From contig SYLG01000060.1 of the NCBI GenBank assembly GCA_005808665.1, positions 1-57,275 on the forward strand: a stretch of DNA of 57,275 nt, read 5' to 3'. The translations under genes and the position numbers were made by a program. Positions 38,174-48,210 of the stretch are shown here, piece by piece (within the stretch, counting starts at the first letter, position 1; every line of letters starts with the position of its first letter). The stretch is from Planctomycetia bacterium. GTDB lineage: Bacteria; Planctomycetota; Planctomycetia; Gemmatales; Gemmataceae. The notes under the pieces are model-generated. The model was not told the DNA's origin, made no database searches, and worked only from the letters and a program-made list of their open reading frames with translations.

Positions 38174-38676
38174 GGGCCAGCCTCCTATTATTGCGTGATT
38201 CGCCTTATGGGTTGGCTCCGGCTTCCTTCAAAGTTGCATCAATAGCACAATCTTTGAGGTACAGAGCATCCTCCAAGGGGAATCTACCCCCATTTCAAGA
38301 TCCCTTTGCCCGGAAGCCGAATTTCCCACTGTGCAAGAATGTCAAAGAAGTGTTACAACCCACACTTGTGGTCCAACCGGTCCGGCCGCCACCTGATTTC
38401 CCATTTATCCCAACCCAACTCATCCAATCAACACTTTCATCGTACACCTCTCCCCCGTCTCGGTAAACCTGAGTTAACCGACAAAATCAAGGAAAATTTT
38501 TCTTTTGTGGCCAGGCCACCCCTTTTTGCCTTTTTCGGACCAGGTCCCCCCCGGGTCAAAAGGATTCGGGCTCCAAGGCCGGAATTCTGATTCGGGAAAA
38601 AAGTGTCCAGTCCCCCCAGCAAACCATCAGTCTTCCACCAAAGGTTGCAAACCGGGAAAAAAATTGCCTCAAAATG
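38174..38676. other. Intergenic region upstream of vWA and UXS genes
   Basis: The 595-bp divergent gap between the vWA gene (leftward) and the decarboxylase gene (rightward). I found no coding signal; the open frames lack a Shine-Dalgarno and have biased, unlikely compositions. It must hold the vWA promoter. Confidence 0.4.
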
Positions 38677-38706
38677 GTTGACACATATCGCTAGATGGGA
38701 TCCAAT
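38677..38706 (+). promoter_or_regulatory. Possible sigma-70 promoter for the UDP-glucuronate decarboxylase gene
   Basis: TTGACA (38677-38682), an 18-bp spacer, then TCCAAT (38701-38706, 4 of 6 matches to TATAAT), about 60 bp before the start codon. The -35 is exact; the -10 is weak. Confidence 0.4.
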
Positions 38707-38768
38707 GGCAAAAAGTCGGGTCCCTGTCATATCTACAAAGGGGACATCACCAACAAGGATGATTCTTC

Positions 38769-39716
38769 ATGTCCCAAACCACACTGATCACCGGCGGCGG
38801 TGGATTTATCGGATCCCACCTTTGTGAAAAGATTCTGGGATTTGGCCACAAGGTTCTTTGTGTTGACAATTTTGTCACAGGCTCCAGGGAGAATGTGGCC
38901 CATCTCCATCCCAACCAGGATTTCAGGTTGCTTCACCACGACATCAGTATGCCTTTGGAGATTGACGGGCCTGTGGATAACATCCTCCACTTCGCTTCGC
39001 CCGCCAGTCCCGTCGATTATCTCCAACTGCCAATCCAGACCCTCAAGGTCGGGTCCCTTGGCACCCACAACGCCCTGGGTTTGGCCAGGCTGAAGGGTTC
39101 GCGGTTCCTTTTGGCAAGCACCAGCGAGGTGTACGGGGATCCCGAAGTCCATCCCCAGACGGAAGACTATTGGGGCCATGTCAACCCGGTCGGGGTCCGG
39201 GGTGTCTACGACGAGGCCAAACGCTTTGCCGAGGCGATGACCATGGCTTATCACCGGGTTCACGGGGTCCGTACCCGGATTGTAAGGATCTTTAATACCT
39301 ACGGACCACGGATGCGCTTAAACGACGGACGGGTTCTTCCCAACCTGATTGGCCAGTCGATCCGTGGCGAGCCGCTGACGGTGTATGGGGATGGTTCCCA
39401 GACGCGCAGTTTCTGCCATGTTGACGATTTGGTCGAAGGGATTTCGCGACTCCTTTTTGTGGATGATTCCAACCCGGTCAACCTTGGAAATCCGGATGAG
39501 GTGACCATCCTTGAATTCGCCAGGGAGATTCTGGCGATTACCGGGACCACCAATCTGATAGAATTCTTACCCCTTCCCCAGGATGATCCCAGGGTTCGCC
39601 GCCCGGACATTTCCCGGGCGAAAAAACTGCTTGGTTGGGAACCAAAAATTTCCAGGACCGTCGGCTTGACCCGGACCGTCCGTTGGTTCGCCGACCGGAT
39701 CCAGGGCGGCCGGTGA
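38769..39716 (+). CDS. UDP-glucuronate decarboxylase (UDP-xylose synthase type)
   Basis: 315 residues of the extended SDR family. NAD-binding [33 protein letters not shown], the LHHDISMPL segment, the [20 protein letters not shown] segment typical of [19 protein letters not shown], the catalytic [29 protein letters not shown], and [15 protein letters not shown]. It should turn UDP-glucuronate into UDP-xylose with internally recycled NAD, for exopolysaccharide or wall glycans. It stands alone, with the cytochrome-type gene 270 bp downstream. Confidence 0.92.
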   Translation: MSQTTLITGGGGFIGSHLCEKILGFGHKVLCVDNFVTGSRENVAHLHPNQDFRLLHHDISMPLEIDGPVDNILHFASPASPVDYLQLPIQTLKVGSLGTHNALGLARLKGSRFLLASTSEVYGDPEVHPQTEDYWGHVNPVGVRGVYDEAKRFAEAMTMAYHRVHGVRTRIVRIFNTYGPRMRLNDGRVLPNLIGQSIRGEPLTVYGDGSQTRSFCHVDDLVEGISRLLFVDDSNPVNLGNPDEVTILEFAREILAITGTTNLIEFLPLPQDDPRVRRPDISRAKKLLGWEPKISRTVGLTRTVRWFADRIQGGR

Positions 39717-39984
39717 CAATTCCTTCCCATCCGGGAGCAAGGGCATGGGGTGTCCCATAAGACCGGTGCATAGGGTCCCTTTGCCGTCGATGAAATCGCC
39801 CTTTGGAGCCGTCAAAAATGGGACCTTTTCCCGCAGGGAAGCCCAGATTTTACCAAATTTCCCTGGGCCATTCCTTTCGGGGGATACTGTATGCTCCTGG
39901 GAATCCCTTCTAGAATGAAAGGAACCACTTTTCGCCAACAAATTGTCTTTTCCAAACCAGAATCGCCCTGCATCAGGTTTTGAG

Positions 39985-42846
39985 ATGGGTATGCCAAATC
40001 TGCTTGGAAACCGACAAGGGGCTTTGTGGGCCTTGGGATTGCTGATTTTGTTGGCAAGATCCGGATCCCAGATTGCCTCCGGAATTCCCCCATCCCAAGG
40101 CGAGGCCCATGGCAAGGTGTTTTTTGAGGCCAAAATACGACCTCTTCTGGAACTCCATTGTTTGCCCTGTCATTCGGCGGAAGCTTTTGCCAAAAACAAG
40201 CTCAAAGGAGGCCTTTTCCTGGATAGTCGCGAAGGTTGGACCAGGGGAGGTGATTCCGGACCCTCCCTAATTCCCGGTTCCCCCGCGGCAAGCCTTCTTT
40301 TTAAAGCCCTGCAATATCATCAAGGGGAATTGAATATGCCCCCCAAGGGCAAACTTCCTCCCCAGGCAATTCGCGATTTTGAAACATGGATCAGGATGGG
40401 AGCCCCTGATCCCAGGGAAGGAAAAATCGCCAAAAAACAGCTCGGTATGACCCTCGAAAAAGGGAGAGCCTTCTGGTCCTATCGCCCCATTCAGCGACCA
40501 CCGGTTCCCGTGTTGAAAAACCGGGATTGGGCCCTTACGACTTTGGATCGGTTTCTGCTCAAAGGCCTTGAGGATAAGGGATTAACCCCGGTTGGTGATT
40601 CGGATAAGGCGACCCTTTTACGGCGTGTTTCTTTTGATCTCATCGGACTGCCTCCAACCAAAGAGCAGTTACAAAAATTCGTGAATAACCCCGATCCCAA
40701 GGCATTTGAATCGGTGGTGGATCAGCTGCTGGGCGATTACGCTTTTGCCGAGCGGTGGGCGAGACATTGGCTTGACATTTCCCGATATGGAGATTCAGTC
40801 ACCCTGCGCGGTTTTGTCTATCCCCAGGCTTGGCGCTACCGTGACTATGTCATCGAATCGATCCATAACGATGTCCCCATTAATCAAATCATTCGCGAAC
40901 AAATTGCGGGTGATTTGTTGCCCTTTGAGAAGGATGCCACCCGATCCAAAAACCTCATTGCCACCACTTACCTGGCCCTTGGCAACACCAATCTTGAGGA
41001 ACAGGACAAGGGTCAGCTCCGGATGGATGTGGTCGATGAAATGCTTGATGTCCTTTGCAAGGGACTATTGGGTCAGACGGTAACCTGTGCCCGTTGCCAT
41101 GACCACAAATTCGACCCTATCCCAACCGCCGACTATTACGCTCTTGCCGGGATCTTTCGCAATGCCAAGGCCATGGAGCATGACAATGTTTCAAAATGGA
41201 TTGAAGTTCCCCTACCCATGAACCCGGCAAAGGCCATGGAACTTTCGCAACACGATTTCCAGGTTGCCGACCTTGAAAGGCAAATCAAGGCCCTTAAAGG
41301 CAAAGAAGAGGGAAAAGGGATTGTCCCCATTTCCACCTTGCCTGGCATTGTTATCGACGATGAAAAGGCCACCAAAGTGGGGGTTTGGCAACACTCCAAC
41401 CACTCCATGAATTTTATCGGATCGGGTTATGTCCATGATCAAAATGCGGACAAGGGGAAGAAAACCCTTTCTTTTACAGCAGAACTGCCCGAAAACGGGA
41501 AGTATGAGGTTCGGTTGGCCTATTCTCCAGGAACCAATCGAAGTTCTGCCGTTTCAGTCAGCGTGTTTTCCCCGGGTGGCGAAAAGGTTCACACCATTGA
41601 CATGACCAAACCTGGCCCCATCGGGGGCTTATTTGTAAGCCTTGGAGAGTATCACTTTGAAAAATCAGGGCAAAGCTTTGTCCTCCTTTCCAATGAAAAT
41701 TCCAAAGGCCATGTAACAGCCGATGCGGTAATGTTTTTGCCGGTCGGGGACAATGCTATCCCCCTACCCAAACAGGGCGGGCTTACCCGGGCCAAAACCA
41801 CAGCCAACCTACAAATAAAGGATCTGGAACAACAACTCAAATCCTTGAGGGCCAACGCTCCTGACCGGCCCATGGCAATGGGGGTTGTCGAAGAAAAAAC
41901 CATCGAGGATGCCCGGATTCATATCAGGGGCCTTGGATCCAATTTGGGGCGGCCCGTGCCCCGTGGGGTGTTGCAGGTTGCCCTTTATGGTAAAGCCCCT
42001 CTGTTTCCCAAGGAAAAAAGCGGGAGGCTTGAACTGGCCGATTGGATTGTTTCTCCTCAAAACCCACTTACTGGCCGGGTGATGGCCAACCGTATTTGGA
42101 CCTGGCTCATGGGCCATGGAATTGTCCGGACAGTAGACAATTTTGGCACAACGGGTGAACCACCCACACACCCTGAACTTCTGGACTTCCTTTCGATGGA
42201 GTTTCTCGACAAGGGTTGGTCCCTCAAATCGCTGGTTCGCCAAATTGTCCTTTCGCGAGCCTATCGACTCTCTTCGGTCGCCTCCAAAGAACTCACCAAA
42301 GCCGATCCCGAAAATCGCCTTTGGGGACGATCCATGCGCAAACGACTTGACGCGGAGGAAATCCGGGATGCCATGCTTTGGATTGCAGGAAACCTGGATC
42401 CGGCTCGGGGAGGACCTGGCTTTCCCAAAAACCTCGAAACAGATTATGGATTCCTAACGAACTCCAAACGACGAAGTATTTACCTTCCGGCCTTTCGCAA
42501 TTCCCTGCCCGAGATTCTCGAAGTGTTTGATTTTCCCGATACTTCGGTCGTCATGGGCAAACGAAACCAAACCATTGTCGCCCACCAGGCTCTCTATATG
42601 CTCAATGCACCTTTCCCGGCAGGGCAAGCTAACCTTGCCGCAAGGCTTGATCGTGTGAAACAACCTGACCTGGACCCGGTCAGGCGGATCCAATCCGCCT
42701 ATGTACGGGTCTTGGGGCACCCCCCCACTTTGGCGGAAACCCAGGTGGCCCTTCGATATTTCCAAATTTCCGGGGATTCCACCCAGGCATTGGAGGCACT
42801 CTATCATGCGCTCTTTGCCTCGGCAGAATTCAGGCTTCTTCACTAG
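39985..42846 (+). CDS. Planctomycete cytochrome/DUF1549/DUF1553 protein with golvesin-like insert
   Basis: About 953 residues. Signal or anchor at about 10-30 (ALWALGLLILLAR). A PSCyt1 haem motif LHCLPCHSAEA (CxxCH) sits near residue 57. DUF1549 spans about 175-390 with WRYRDYVIESIHNDVPINQI and CARCHDHKFDPIPTADYYAL. An inserted segment about 450-590 (VGVWQHSNHSMNFIGSGY, GKYEVRLAYSPGTNRSSAV, ADAVMFLP) resembles the golvesin C-terminal-like fold. DUF1553 spans about 690-945 with NRIWTWLMGHGIVRTVDNFG and LSRAYRLSS. The family is thought to be an outer, haem-bearing protein of planctomycete polymer degradation. I chose ATG 39985 over a TTG at 39943. It forms an operon with DUF1501 and TolB-like genes. 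Confidence 0.85.
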   Translation: MGMPNLLGNRQGALWALGLLILLARSGSQIASGIPPSQGEAHGKVFFEAKIRPLLELHCLPCHSAEAFAKNKLKGGLFLDSREGWTRGGDSGPSLIPGSPAASLLFKALQYHQGELNMPPKGKLPPQAIRDFETWIRMGAPDPREGKIAKKQLGMTLEKGRAFWSYRPIQRPPVPVLKNRDWALTTLDRFLLKGLEDKGLTPVGDSDKATLLRRVSFDLIGLPPTKEQLQKFVNNPDPKAFESVVDQLLGDYAFAERWARHWLDISRYGDSVTLRGFVYPQAWRYRDYVIESIHNDVPINQIIREQIAGDLLPFEKDATRSKNLIATTYLALGNTNLEEQDKGQLRMDVVDEMLDVLCKGLLGQTVTCARCHDHKFDPIPTADYYALAGIFRNAKAMEHDNVSKWIEVPLPMNPAKAMELSQHDFQVADLERQIKALKGKEEGKGIVPISTLPGIVIDDEKATKVGVWQHSNHSMNFIGSGYVHDQNADKGKKTLSFTAELPENGKYEVRLAYSPGTNRSSAVSVSVFSPGGEKVHTIDMTKPGPIGGLFVSLGEYHFEKSGQSFVLLSNENSKGHVTADAVMFLPVGDNAIPLPKQGGLTRAKTTANLQIKDLEQQLKSLRANAPDRPMAMGVVEEKTIEDARIHIRGLGSNLGRPVPRGVLQVALYGKAPLFPKEKSGRLELADWIVSPQNPLTGRVMANRIWTWLMGHGIVRTVDNFGTTGEPPTHPELLDFLSMEFLDKGWSLKSLVRQIVLSRAYRLSSVASKELTKADPENRLWGRSMRKRLDAEEIRDAMLWIAGNLDPARGGPGFPKNLETDYGFLTNSKRRSIYLPAFRNSLPEILEVFDFPDTSVVMGKRNQTIVAHQALYMLNAPFPAGQANLAARLDRVKQPDLDPVRRIQSAYVRVLGHPPTLAETQVALRYFQISGDSTQALEALYHALFASAEFRLLH

Positions 42847-42860
42847 GGACATCCTTGGTT

Positions 42861-44291
42861 ATGCTCCAAACTTTGTCGAGAAGAGAATGGCTTAGCCTGA
42901 GTTCCTGTGGCTTTGGTTCCCTGGCTTTAACCGGCCTTGAGGCAAGGAACCAAACCATCGGGAAGCCAGCCAATATTAACCCTTTGGCGGCCAAATTACC
43001 CCACCTATCCCCCAAGGCCAAACGGGTCATTTTTCTTTTCATGCAGGGTGGCGTTAGCCAGGTGGATAGTTTCGATTACAAACCAAGGTTGGTTGCGGAC
43101 GATGGCAAAATGCTCTCTTTCGATGATGCCAGGGTAATCGCCAAAACCGGAATGCGGGGTTCCAGTCAGCGCATCATGAAACCGCTCTGGAAATTTGCCC
43201 AACACGGACAGTGCGGTCGTTTTGCCTCGGACCTTTTTCCGGAAATGAACCGGTTTGTGGATGATTTGTGTTTCATCCATTCGATGCAAACCGAAGGTGT
43301 AGCCCACGGGCCCGCCACACTTTTTCTCCATTGTGGAGCGACAAACTCCGTGCGGCCCAGTATGGGGTCCTGGGTTCTGTACGGACTGGGCTCTCCCAAT
43401 GAAACACTCCCCGGATTTGTCACCATTGGCCCCTCCTCGGGGAATGGCGGTCCCCGCAATTTTGGCAACGCCTTTCTTCCAGCCATTTATCAGGGGACTC
43501 CCCTTGGCAAAGCCGGGGGTAGTCCTGGCGACATGACCATCAAAAACCTCCAGAGCCGGCTTTCTGGAAAAGCCCAAGCGGACCGCTTTGGCCTTTTGAA
43601 GGAGCTTCATGCCCAGAGATTGTCTGAAACACCGGGCGATTCGGAACTTGAGGCCATAGCCAACTCGTATGAATTGGCGTGGCGGATGCAGGCCGGGGCA
43701 CCCGGGGCACTTGACCTTGCTGGTGAAAGCAGGCCCACCCTGGCCCGTTACGGGATTGGCGAAAAAGCTACCGACTCCTTCGGGAGGCAATGCCTCATGG
43801 CACGAAGGCTTTGTGAACAAGGAGTCCGTTTCATTCAGGTCACCTATGGGGATAATTCAGCCAATCCTGCCTGGGACCAGCATTCGGATCTGCCCAAACA
43901 TGGCTTCCATGCCCGGGCGGTGGACCGGCCGATTGCCGGTCTATTGGCGGACCTGAAGGAACGGGGGCTATTGGAGGATACGATTGTTTGGTGGGGCGGC
44001 GAATTTGGCCGCACTCCCTACGCCGAGAAAAACGGTACGGGTCGTGATCACAATCCAGGCGGCTTTACCGTTTGGTTGGCCGGAGGCGGGTTCAAACCGG
44101 GATTTGCCCACGGGGCAACCGATGATTTTGGGGCAGCAGCAATGGAGGGCAAGGTCCATATGCACGACCTTCACGCTACCATTTTACACCAACTGGGCAT
44201 TGAACATGAAAGGCTTACTTTCCGCTATGCAGGAAGAGATTTTCGCCTTACGGATGTCCATGGAAAAGTTGTTAATGAGGTCATCGGTTAA
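42861..44291 (+). CDS. DUF1501 protein with Tat signal
   Basis: About 476 residues. Tat signal: SRREWLSLSSCGFGSLALTG. The sulfatase-like fold signature FLFMQGGVSQVDSFDYKP, AKTGMRGSSQRIMKP, CFIHSMQTEGVAHGPA, GLGSPNETLPGFV, the RYGIGEKATDSFGRQCLMA stretch, WDQHSDLPKH, and TIVWWGGEFGRTPYAEK. DUF1501 proteins are planctomycete partners of DUF1549/1553 proteins; they have an alkaline-phosphatase-superfamily fold but an uncertain substrate. Alternative start: TTG 42855 with AGGGA 5 bases upstream. It is 14 bp from the previous stop, so an operon. Confidence 0.85.
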   Translation: MLQTLSRREWLSLSSCGFGSLALTGLEARNQTIGKPANINPLAAKLPHLSPKAKRVIFLFMQGGVSQVDSFDYKPRLVADDGKMLSFDDARVIAKTGMRGSSQRIMKPLWKFAQHGQCGRFASDLFPEMNRFVDDLCFIHSMQTEGVAHGPATLFLHCGATNSVRPSMGSWVLYGLGSPNETLPGFVTIGPSSGNGGPRNFGNAFLPAIYQGTPLGKAGGSPGDMTIKNLQSRLSGKAQADRFGLLKELHAQRLSETPGDSELEAIANSYELAWRMQAGAPGALDLAGESRPTLARYGIGEKATDSFGRQCLMARRLCEQGVRFIQVTYGDNSANPAWDQHSDLPKHGFHARAVDRPIAGLLADLKERGLLEDTIVWWGGEFGRTPYAEKNGTGRDHNPGGFTVWLAGGGFKPGFAHGATDDFGAAAMEGKVHMHDLHATILHQLGIEHERLTFRYAGRDFRLTDVHGKVVNEVIG

Positions 44292-44334
44292 CAGCCTTGC
44301 CTGTTTCACCCTATTTCCCTTTAAGGAATCGTTC

Positions 44335-45546
44335 ATGTCATTTTTTGGTTTTTGGTCGACCCTTTGCCTGGCCTTTGTTACCTTTTTTCCAACCATTGGT
44401 TTTACCTTTTCCGGGATAGCCAGCCAAAGTAGTCCAGCTGAAAAACCGTTGCCCTGGATTGGTTACACCCAATTGCGGACCAACCTTCCTGGTGGAAGGC
44501 ATGCCAATGTCAAAACCATGCGTGCCATGATGGTTCGAACCGATGGGACATCTGCCAGGGAACTCCTGGCCCAACAGATCGAAAACGAAAATAGCTGGAC
44601 CCAGTTTGCTGGCTGGTCGCCCGATGGCAAGCGTGCCATCATTGGCCTTGGCTGGCAGGATCCGGCAAACGCCAAGTGGGAAGAGGAACACAAAACCTTT
44701 CGCATGGAAGAGGGCAGATGGCGACTCGATTCCCTGCTCTTTGACCCCCTCCAAAAAACGGTGCTGAATGTGACCGGAATTGACCGGGTCAGCCATTACA
44801 ATGGCGGCCTTTTCTTTTTACCGGGAACCAGGCAGCTGGGTTTCACCCCTTTGATCAAAGGAATTTCCAGGCCGTTTGTGATGGATCCAGACGGCAAAAA
44901 CAAAAAAGATGTTTCCGGATCAGGTGGGGGGTTCGCCTATGGTTACAGTGCTTCTCCGGATGGAACCCGATTGAGTTACCACGAAAACTACCAGATTTAC
45001 ATCTCCCATGCCAACGGATCCAGCAAGAAAATGGTGGAAACGGGCAATCCCTTCAATTTTGGTCCGCTTTGGTCACCGGATGGAAAATCACTTCTTTTCC
45101 TTTCGGGAAAACATGGTGCAAGCAATCCCTTTCTCGTCGGATCCGATGGGAAAGGGTTGCGCAAAGTTGTGGACCTTGGTGGGTATAAAAGTTCCATGGC
45201 GTTTCTGGATGTCTTCGATTTTCATGAGGGAAGTAGTGATTTACCCATTTGGTCCCTGGACAGCCAATCGATTTTTCACACGGTACAAAGGGGTGATCGG
45301 GTGGAATTGTGTCAAACAACCCTGGCAGGGAACACGACACTTCTTACCAAATCGGAAGCGGGAGTTTTGCACTATCACCCCCAAACTTCACCTGATGGCA
45401 AACATCTTGTATATGGTTCCAAAAGATTGGGAGTAAGGCAACTATTTGTAATGGATCTGGCCACAAAAAAAGAACATCAGGTCACCAACCTCAAAATCGG
45501 CGAAGGTGCCATGTGGCCCCATTGGCAAAAAGAAAAACCCGAATAA
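44335..45546 (+). CDS. Secreted TolB-like beta-propeller protein
   Basis: 403 residues. Signal peptide about 1-28 (FWSTLCLAFVTFFPTIGFTFSG). The rest is a series of PD40/WD40-like blades each with an SPDGK-type turn: GWSPDGKRAII, SASPDGTRLSYHENYQI, GPLWSPDGKSLLFLSG, TSPDGKHLVYGSKR. The final blade holds RQLFVMDLATKKEHQVT. It probably binds a polymer or protein in the periplasm; no catalytic domain is present. AAGGAA lies 6 bases before the ATG. It follows the DUF1501 gene by 43 bp and may be the third gene of that operon. Confidence 0.82.
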   Translation: MSFFGFWSTLCLAFVTFFPTIGFTFSGIASQSSPAEKPLPWIGYTQLRTNLPGGRHANVKTMRAMMVRTDGTSARELLAQQIENENSWTQFAGWSPDGKRAIIGLGWQDPANAKWEEEHKTFRMEEGRWRLDSLLFDPLQKTVLNVTGIDRVSHYNGGLFFLPGTRQLGFTPLIKGISRPFVMDPDGKNKKDVSGSGGGFAYGYSASPDGTRLSYHENYQIYISHANGSSKKMVETGNPFNFGPLWSPDGKSLLFLSGKHGASNPFLVGSDGKGLRKVVDLGGYKSSMAFLDVFDFHEGSSDLPIWSLDSQSIFHTVQRGDRVELCQTTLAGNTTLLTKSEAGVLHYHPQTSPDGKHLVYGSKRLGVRQLFVMDLATKKEHQVTNLKIGEGAMWPHWQKEKPE

Positions 45547-45595
45547 TCGCCTGATTTTATCCACTATTTGGTCCATGGTTGGCCTTTTTCATTGC

Positions 45596-46297
45596 CTATC
45601 CATCGGCTCGCATCAACCAGCCTATGTGGTGAAGCGACATGAAAAACCGTTGGACCTCCACAAACCCCGCCAGGCGAAAAAGTTCCTCCATCCGTTTTTC
45701 ACCCGAACGAAAGAGGCCAACAGCGATTTGCTCCTGCAAGAAAACCCACCGATTTTCCGGCAAACCCCTTTCCAGCGCGATGCGTCTCCAGGAACCCATC
45801 ATCGTGTCCCAGCCTTTCCCCCCTGGATGGGCGACGGCATCAAGATGAATGTGGATGGCCCCCGGACGAAGCCTTGCCCGGATTTGTCGCAAAAAGGAGA
45901 GCTTGGAACCATCGTCTTCCAGAAAGTGCATCACCAGGATAGCGGTGGACCCATCAAATTTGTTGTGGGTGGAAAGGGTGTTCAAATACCCCTCATGAAG
46001 GGTTAAATGGGGATGCCCCGCAAATTGCCTGCGACAAGTATTGATCATGCGGGGCGATGGGTCCACCCCGGTGAGGTGCCATTTTGGCTGTAGGTTTCGC
46101 AGTGCCTTTATTTCTGAACCCGTGCCGCAGCCAACGACCAAAACTTGGCCATCACCAGGCACGGTCACGGTCAAAAAGCCAACGCTGGTTGGAAAAAAGT
46201 CATCATAACCGGGCAAAATGGCCCGGATCAAAAGGTCATAACCCTCACCATATTCCGCATCAAAATCAAAAGGTGCATTCCAATCCTTGCCACTCAT
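45596..46297 (-). CDS. SAM-dependent methyltransferase (class I)
   Basis: 233 residues. Motif I is VLVVGCGTGSEIKAL, the acidic residue after beta-2 is in LTGVDPSPRMI, and the post-motif segments TAILVMHFLEDDG and LRPGAIHIHLD fit motifs II and III. The substrate is unknown. Its ATG overlaps the sulfatase stop (ATGA), so it is coupled behind the sulfatase gene. It is convergent with the TolB-like gene across 49 bp. Confidence 0.85.
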   Translation of the reverse strand: MSGKDWNAPFDFDAEYGEGYDLLIRAILPGYDDFFPTSVGFLTVTVPGDGQVLVVGCGTGSEIKALRNLQPKWHLTGVDPSPRMINTCRRQFAGHPHLTLHEGYLNTLSTHNKFDGSTAILVMHFLEDDGSKLSFLRQIRARLRPGAIHIHLDAVAHPGGKGWDTMMGSWRRIALERGLPENRWVFLQEQIAVGLFRSGEKRMEELFRLAGFVEVQRFFMSLHHIGWLMRADG

Positions 46298-47757
46298 TTA
46301 TTGCTGTTTCCTTGCCTGTTTGCCAGAATTTTCGGACCGCCAATATTGGAGAACGATTCCTTGGGCCAGTTCTTCAATACAAGGGCTTTCATCTCCTTTT
46401 GGACTTCTTCGTGTACTGGATCCTTCGCCAAATTGGTGTACTCCATTGGGTCGGCATCATGATCGTATAGTTCCAAGCCTTTTTTTCCGTTGTCCCATTC
46501 CGTGTACCGCCACCGTTCGGTCCGGACAGAATGACCAGGAAAGCCACCTCGCCAAACCTGGGTATAAGCAGGGCGGTCATGGGACGCCTTGGGATTATCA
46601 AGGAGTTTCCGGAGGCTCGCTCCGTGGAGGTTGTCAGGTGCCTTTAACCCGGAAAGGTCTGCCAAGGTGGGATAAAGGTCAACAAGTTCCACCGTTTTGC
46701 TGCTGGATTGTCCTCTGGCTTTTTGGCGGGGATCAAACAGGATAAGCGGGACCCGGGCCGATTCCTCAAACAGGCTTTGCTTCATCCAGAGGCCATGTTC
46801 CCCGGTCAAATAACCATGATCACTCCAAAAAACAATGATGGTGTTTTCCAAAAGATGCAGTCGTTCCAACGCATCCAAAAGTCTGCCGACCTGGGCATCA
46901 ACAAAGGAAATCGCAGCATAATAGGCCCGCTTTGCCTCCGTAGCACTGGTTCGTGAAACACCAAAATCCGGCCAGGGACTGGTAGACGCTATTGCCGGTG
47001 GCAATAACAAGGCTCGATGCCCCATGGGTTCCTCGTGAAAACCGATGGTCTCAATCGGATACATGTCAAAATATTTCTTTGGGGAAACAAAGGGGCAGTG
47101 AGGTCTATAAAATCCAGCTCCCAGGAAAAAAGGCTTGTCTTTGTTCCTTTCCAAAAGTTGAATCACTTGGGTTGCTACCAGCCCATCGGTTTGTTCCTCA
47201 TCCGTTCCGCCGGCTGCCATAATTCCAAACGAGGCACCAAGTCCCCTGCCAGGGGTTAGGTTTTTGATTTCGGCCTCCTCGTCCTTGTCTCGGCCCTTGG
47301 GGTTGTATCTCTCTTGCCACGAATCGGCATCGTCCAACCCGTTGGTGCCAATTTGCCCGGGGTTACCGTAATGAAAAATCTTTCCCACCCGAGCGACAAA
47401 ATAGCCGTTCCTGGAAAACATTTGAGGAAGAGTGGTCGCATGAGGCAGGGTCTTTTTTCGGAAATCGGTTTGAAGGTCAAAGATCCTGGTGGTGTCCGGA
47501 CGCAAACCCGTCAATACCGATACCCGACTCGGACTGCACAAGGGAAATTGGCAATAGGCCCGGTCAAACCGGGTTCCCATGCGACCAAGTCGATCGATAT
47601 TGGGCGTTTTGACCACTTTGTGGCCATAGCAACCCAACGCATTGTTCATATCGTCCACCGCAATGAAAAGCACATTGGGCGGAGTAGCCTGGACCGAACA
47701 CACCCATTGCCAAAACAAGCCAACAGCCAGAAAACCCAAAAAGGGAGGAATTCTCAT
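46294..47757 (-). CDS. Secreted sulfatase, iduronate-2-sulfatase-like
   Basis: 487 residues. Signal peptide about 1-24. Metal site VAVDDMNNALGCYG-like near the N-terminus, the formylglycine motif PLCSPSRVSVLTG (CxPSR), AGFYRPHCPFVSPKKY, and SDHGYLTGEHGLWMKQS near the C-terminus. It should hydrolyse sulfate esters of polysaccharides after Cys-to-formylglycine conversion. Planctomycetes carry many such sulfatases. It lies alone with its overlapping methyltransferase; the maturase is not in this window. Confidence 0.9.
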   Translation of the reverse strand: MRIPPFLGFLAVGLFWQWVCSVQATPPNVLFIAVDDMNNALGCYGHKVVKTPNIDRLGRMGTRFDRAYCQFPLCSPSRVSVLTGLRPDTTRIFDLQTDFRKKTLPHATTLPQMFSRNGYFVARVGKIFHYGNPGQIGTNGLDDADSWQERYNPKGRDKDEEAEIKNLTPGRGLGASFGIMAAGGTDEEQTDGLVATQVIQLLERNKDKPFFLGAGFYRPHCPFVSPKKYFDMYPIETIGFHEEPMGHRALLLPPAIASTSPWPDFGVSRTSATEAKRAYYAAISFVDAQVGRLLDALERLHLLENTIIVFWSDHGYLTGEHGLWMKQSLFEESARVPLILFDPRQKARGQSSSKTVELVDLYPTLADLSGLKAPDNLHGASLRKLLDNPKASHDRPAYTQVWRGGFPGHSVRTERWRYTEWDNGKKGLELYDHDADPMEYTNLAKDPVHEEVQKEMKALVLKNWPKESFSNIGGPKILANRQGNSNK

Positions 47758-47911
47758 AATGCGGAATCTCCGAGGGGGGGGTGAGGCGTGGAATCGACGG
47801 TTCCCTATGTGGTTTTCTTAGTGACGATGACAACCAATTGGGCGGTTCAATGGGGGTTTTGTTGGCAAGGGGATGGGAGCAAAAGTTTGGGAAAAGGTTT
47901 TCAAACCAAAG

Positions 47912-47938
47912 AAGCCCCACCAATAGGGGCTTTTTTTT
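47912..47938. terminator. Bidirectional intrinsic terminator between csrA and the sulfatase gene
   Basis: Stem AAGCCCC/GGGGCTT with a seven-base loop, followed on the plus strand by eight T (six beyond the stem). Read leftward it follows csrA by about 26 bp, and TTCTTTGG continues after the stem, so it most likely ends the csrA transcript. Confidence 0.7.
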
Positions 47939-47963
47939 GAATTACCTATCGAATTTGGAAATC

Positions 47964-48191
47964 CTAGTTGTGAATGGAGGCCCCGGAACCGCAAAGGCTT
48001 CGGTTGCTTCGAAAAGGGACATTTGGCGGAGTCAGGTGGGCCACATCGCTAATTTCAGTCCGAAGGACCTTTTTGGAACGAGGAGCCTCTATTCCCAAGC
48101 GAACGCGATTTCCCAAGACCTCTACCACGGTGACCACCACATCGTCACCAATCTGAATTCTTTCACCAACTTTACGACTTAGTACCAACAT
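47964..48191 (-). CDS. csrA: Carbon storage regulator CsrA
   Basis: 75 residues. MLVLSRKVGERIQIGDDVVV, then VVEVLGNRVRLGIEAP, is the full canonical core, with the RNA-binding Arg in VLRTE-like VRLGIEAPRSKKVLRTEI. The C-terminal tail is extended by about 15 residues. It binds GGA motifs in mRNA leaders and controls translation and stability. Start chosen at the ATG 48191 after AAGGAGG. Upstream is an AGGA-loop hairpin that may let it regulate itself. Confidence 0.95.
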   Translation of the reverse strand: MLVLSRKVGERIQIGDDVVVTVVEVLGNRVRLGIEAPRSKKVLRTEISDVAHLTPPNVPFRSNRSLCGSGASIHN

Positions 48192-48210
48192 GATATTCGA
48201 CCTCCTTGCG

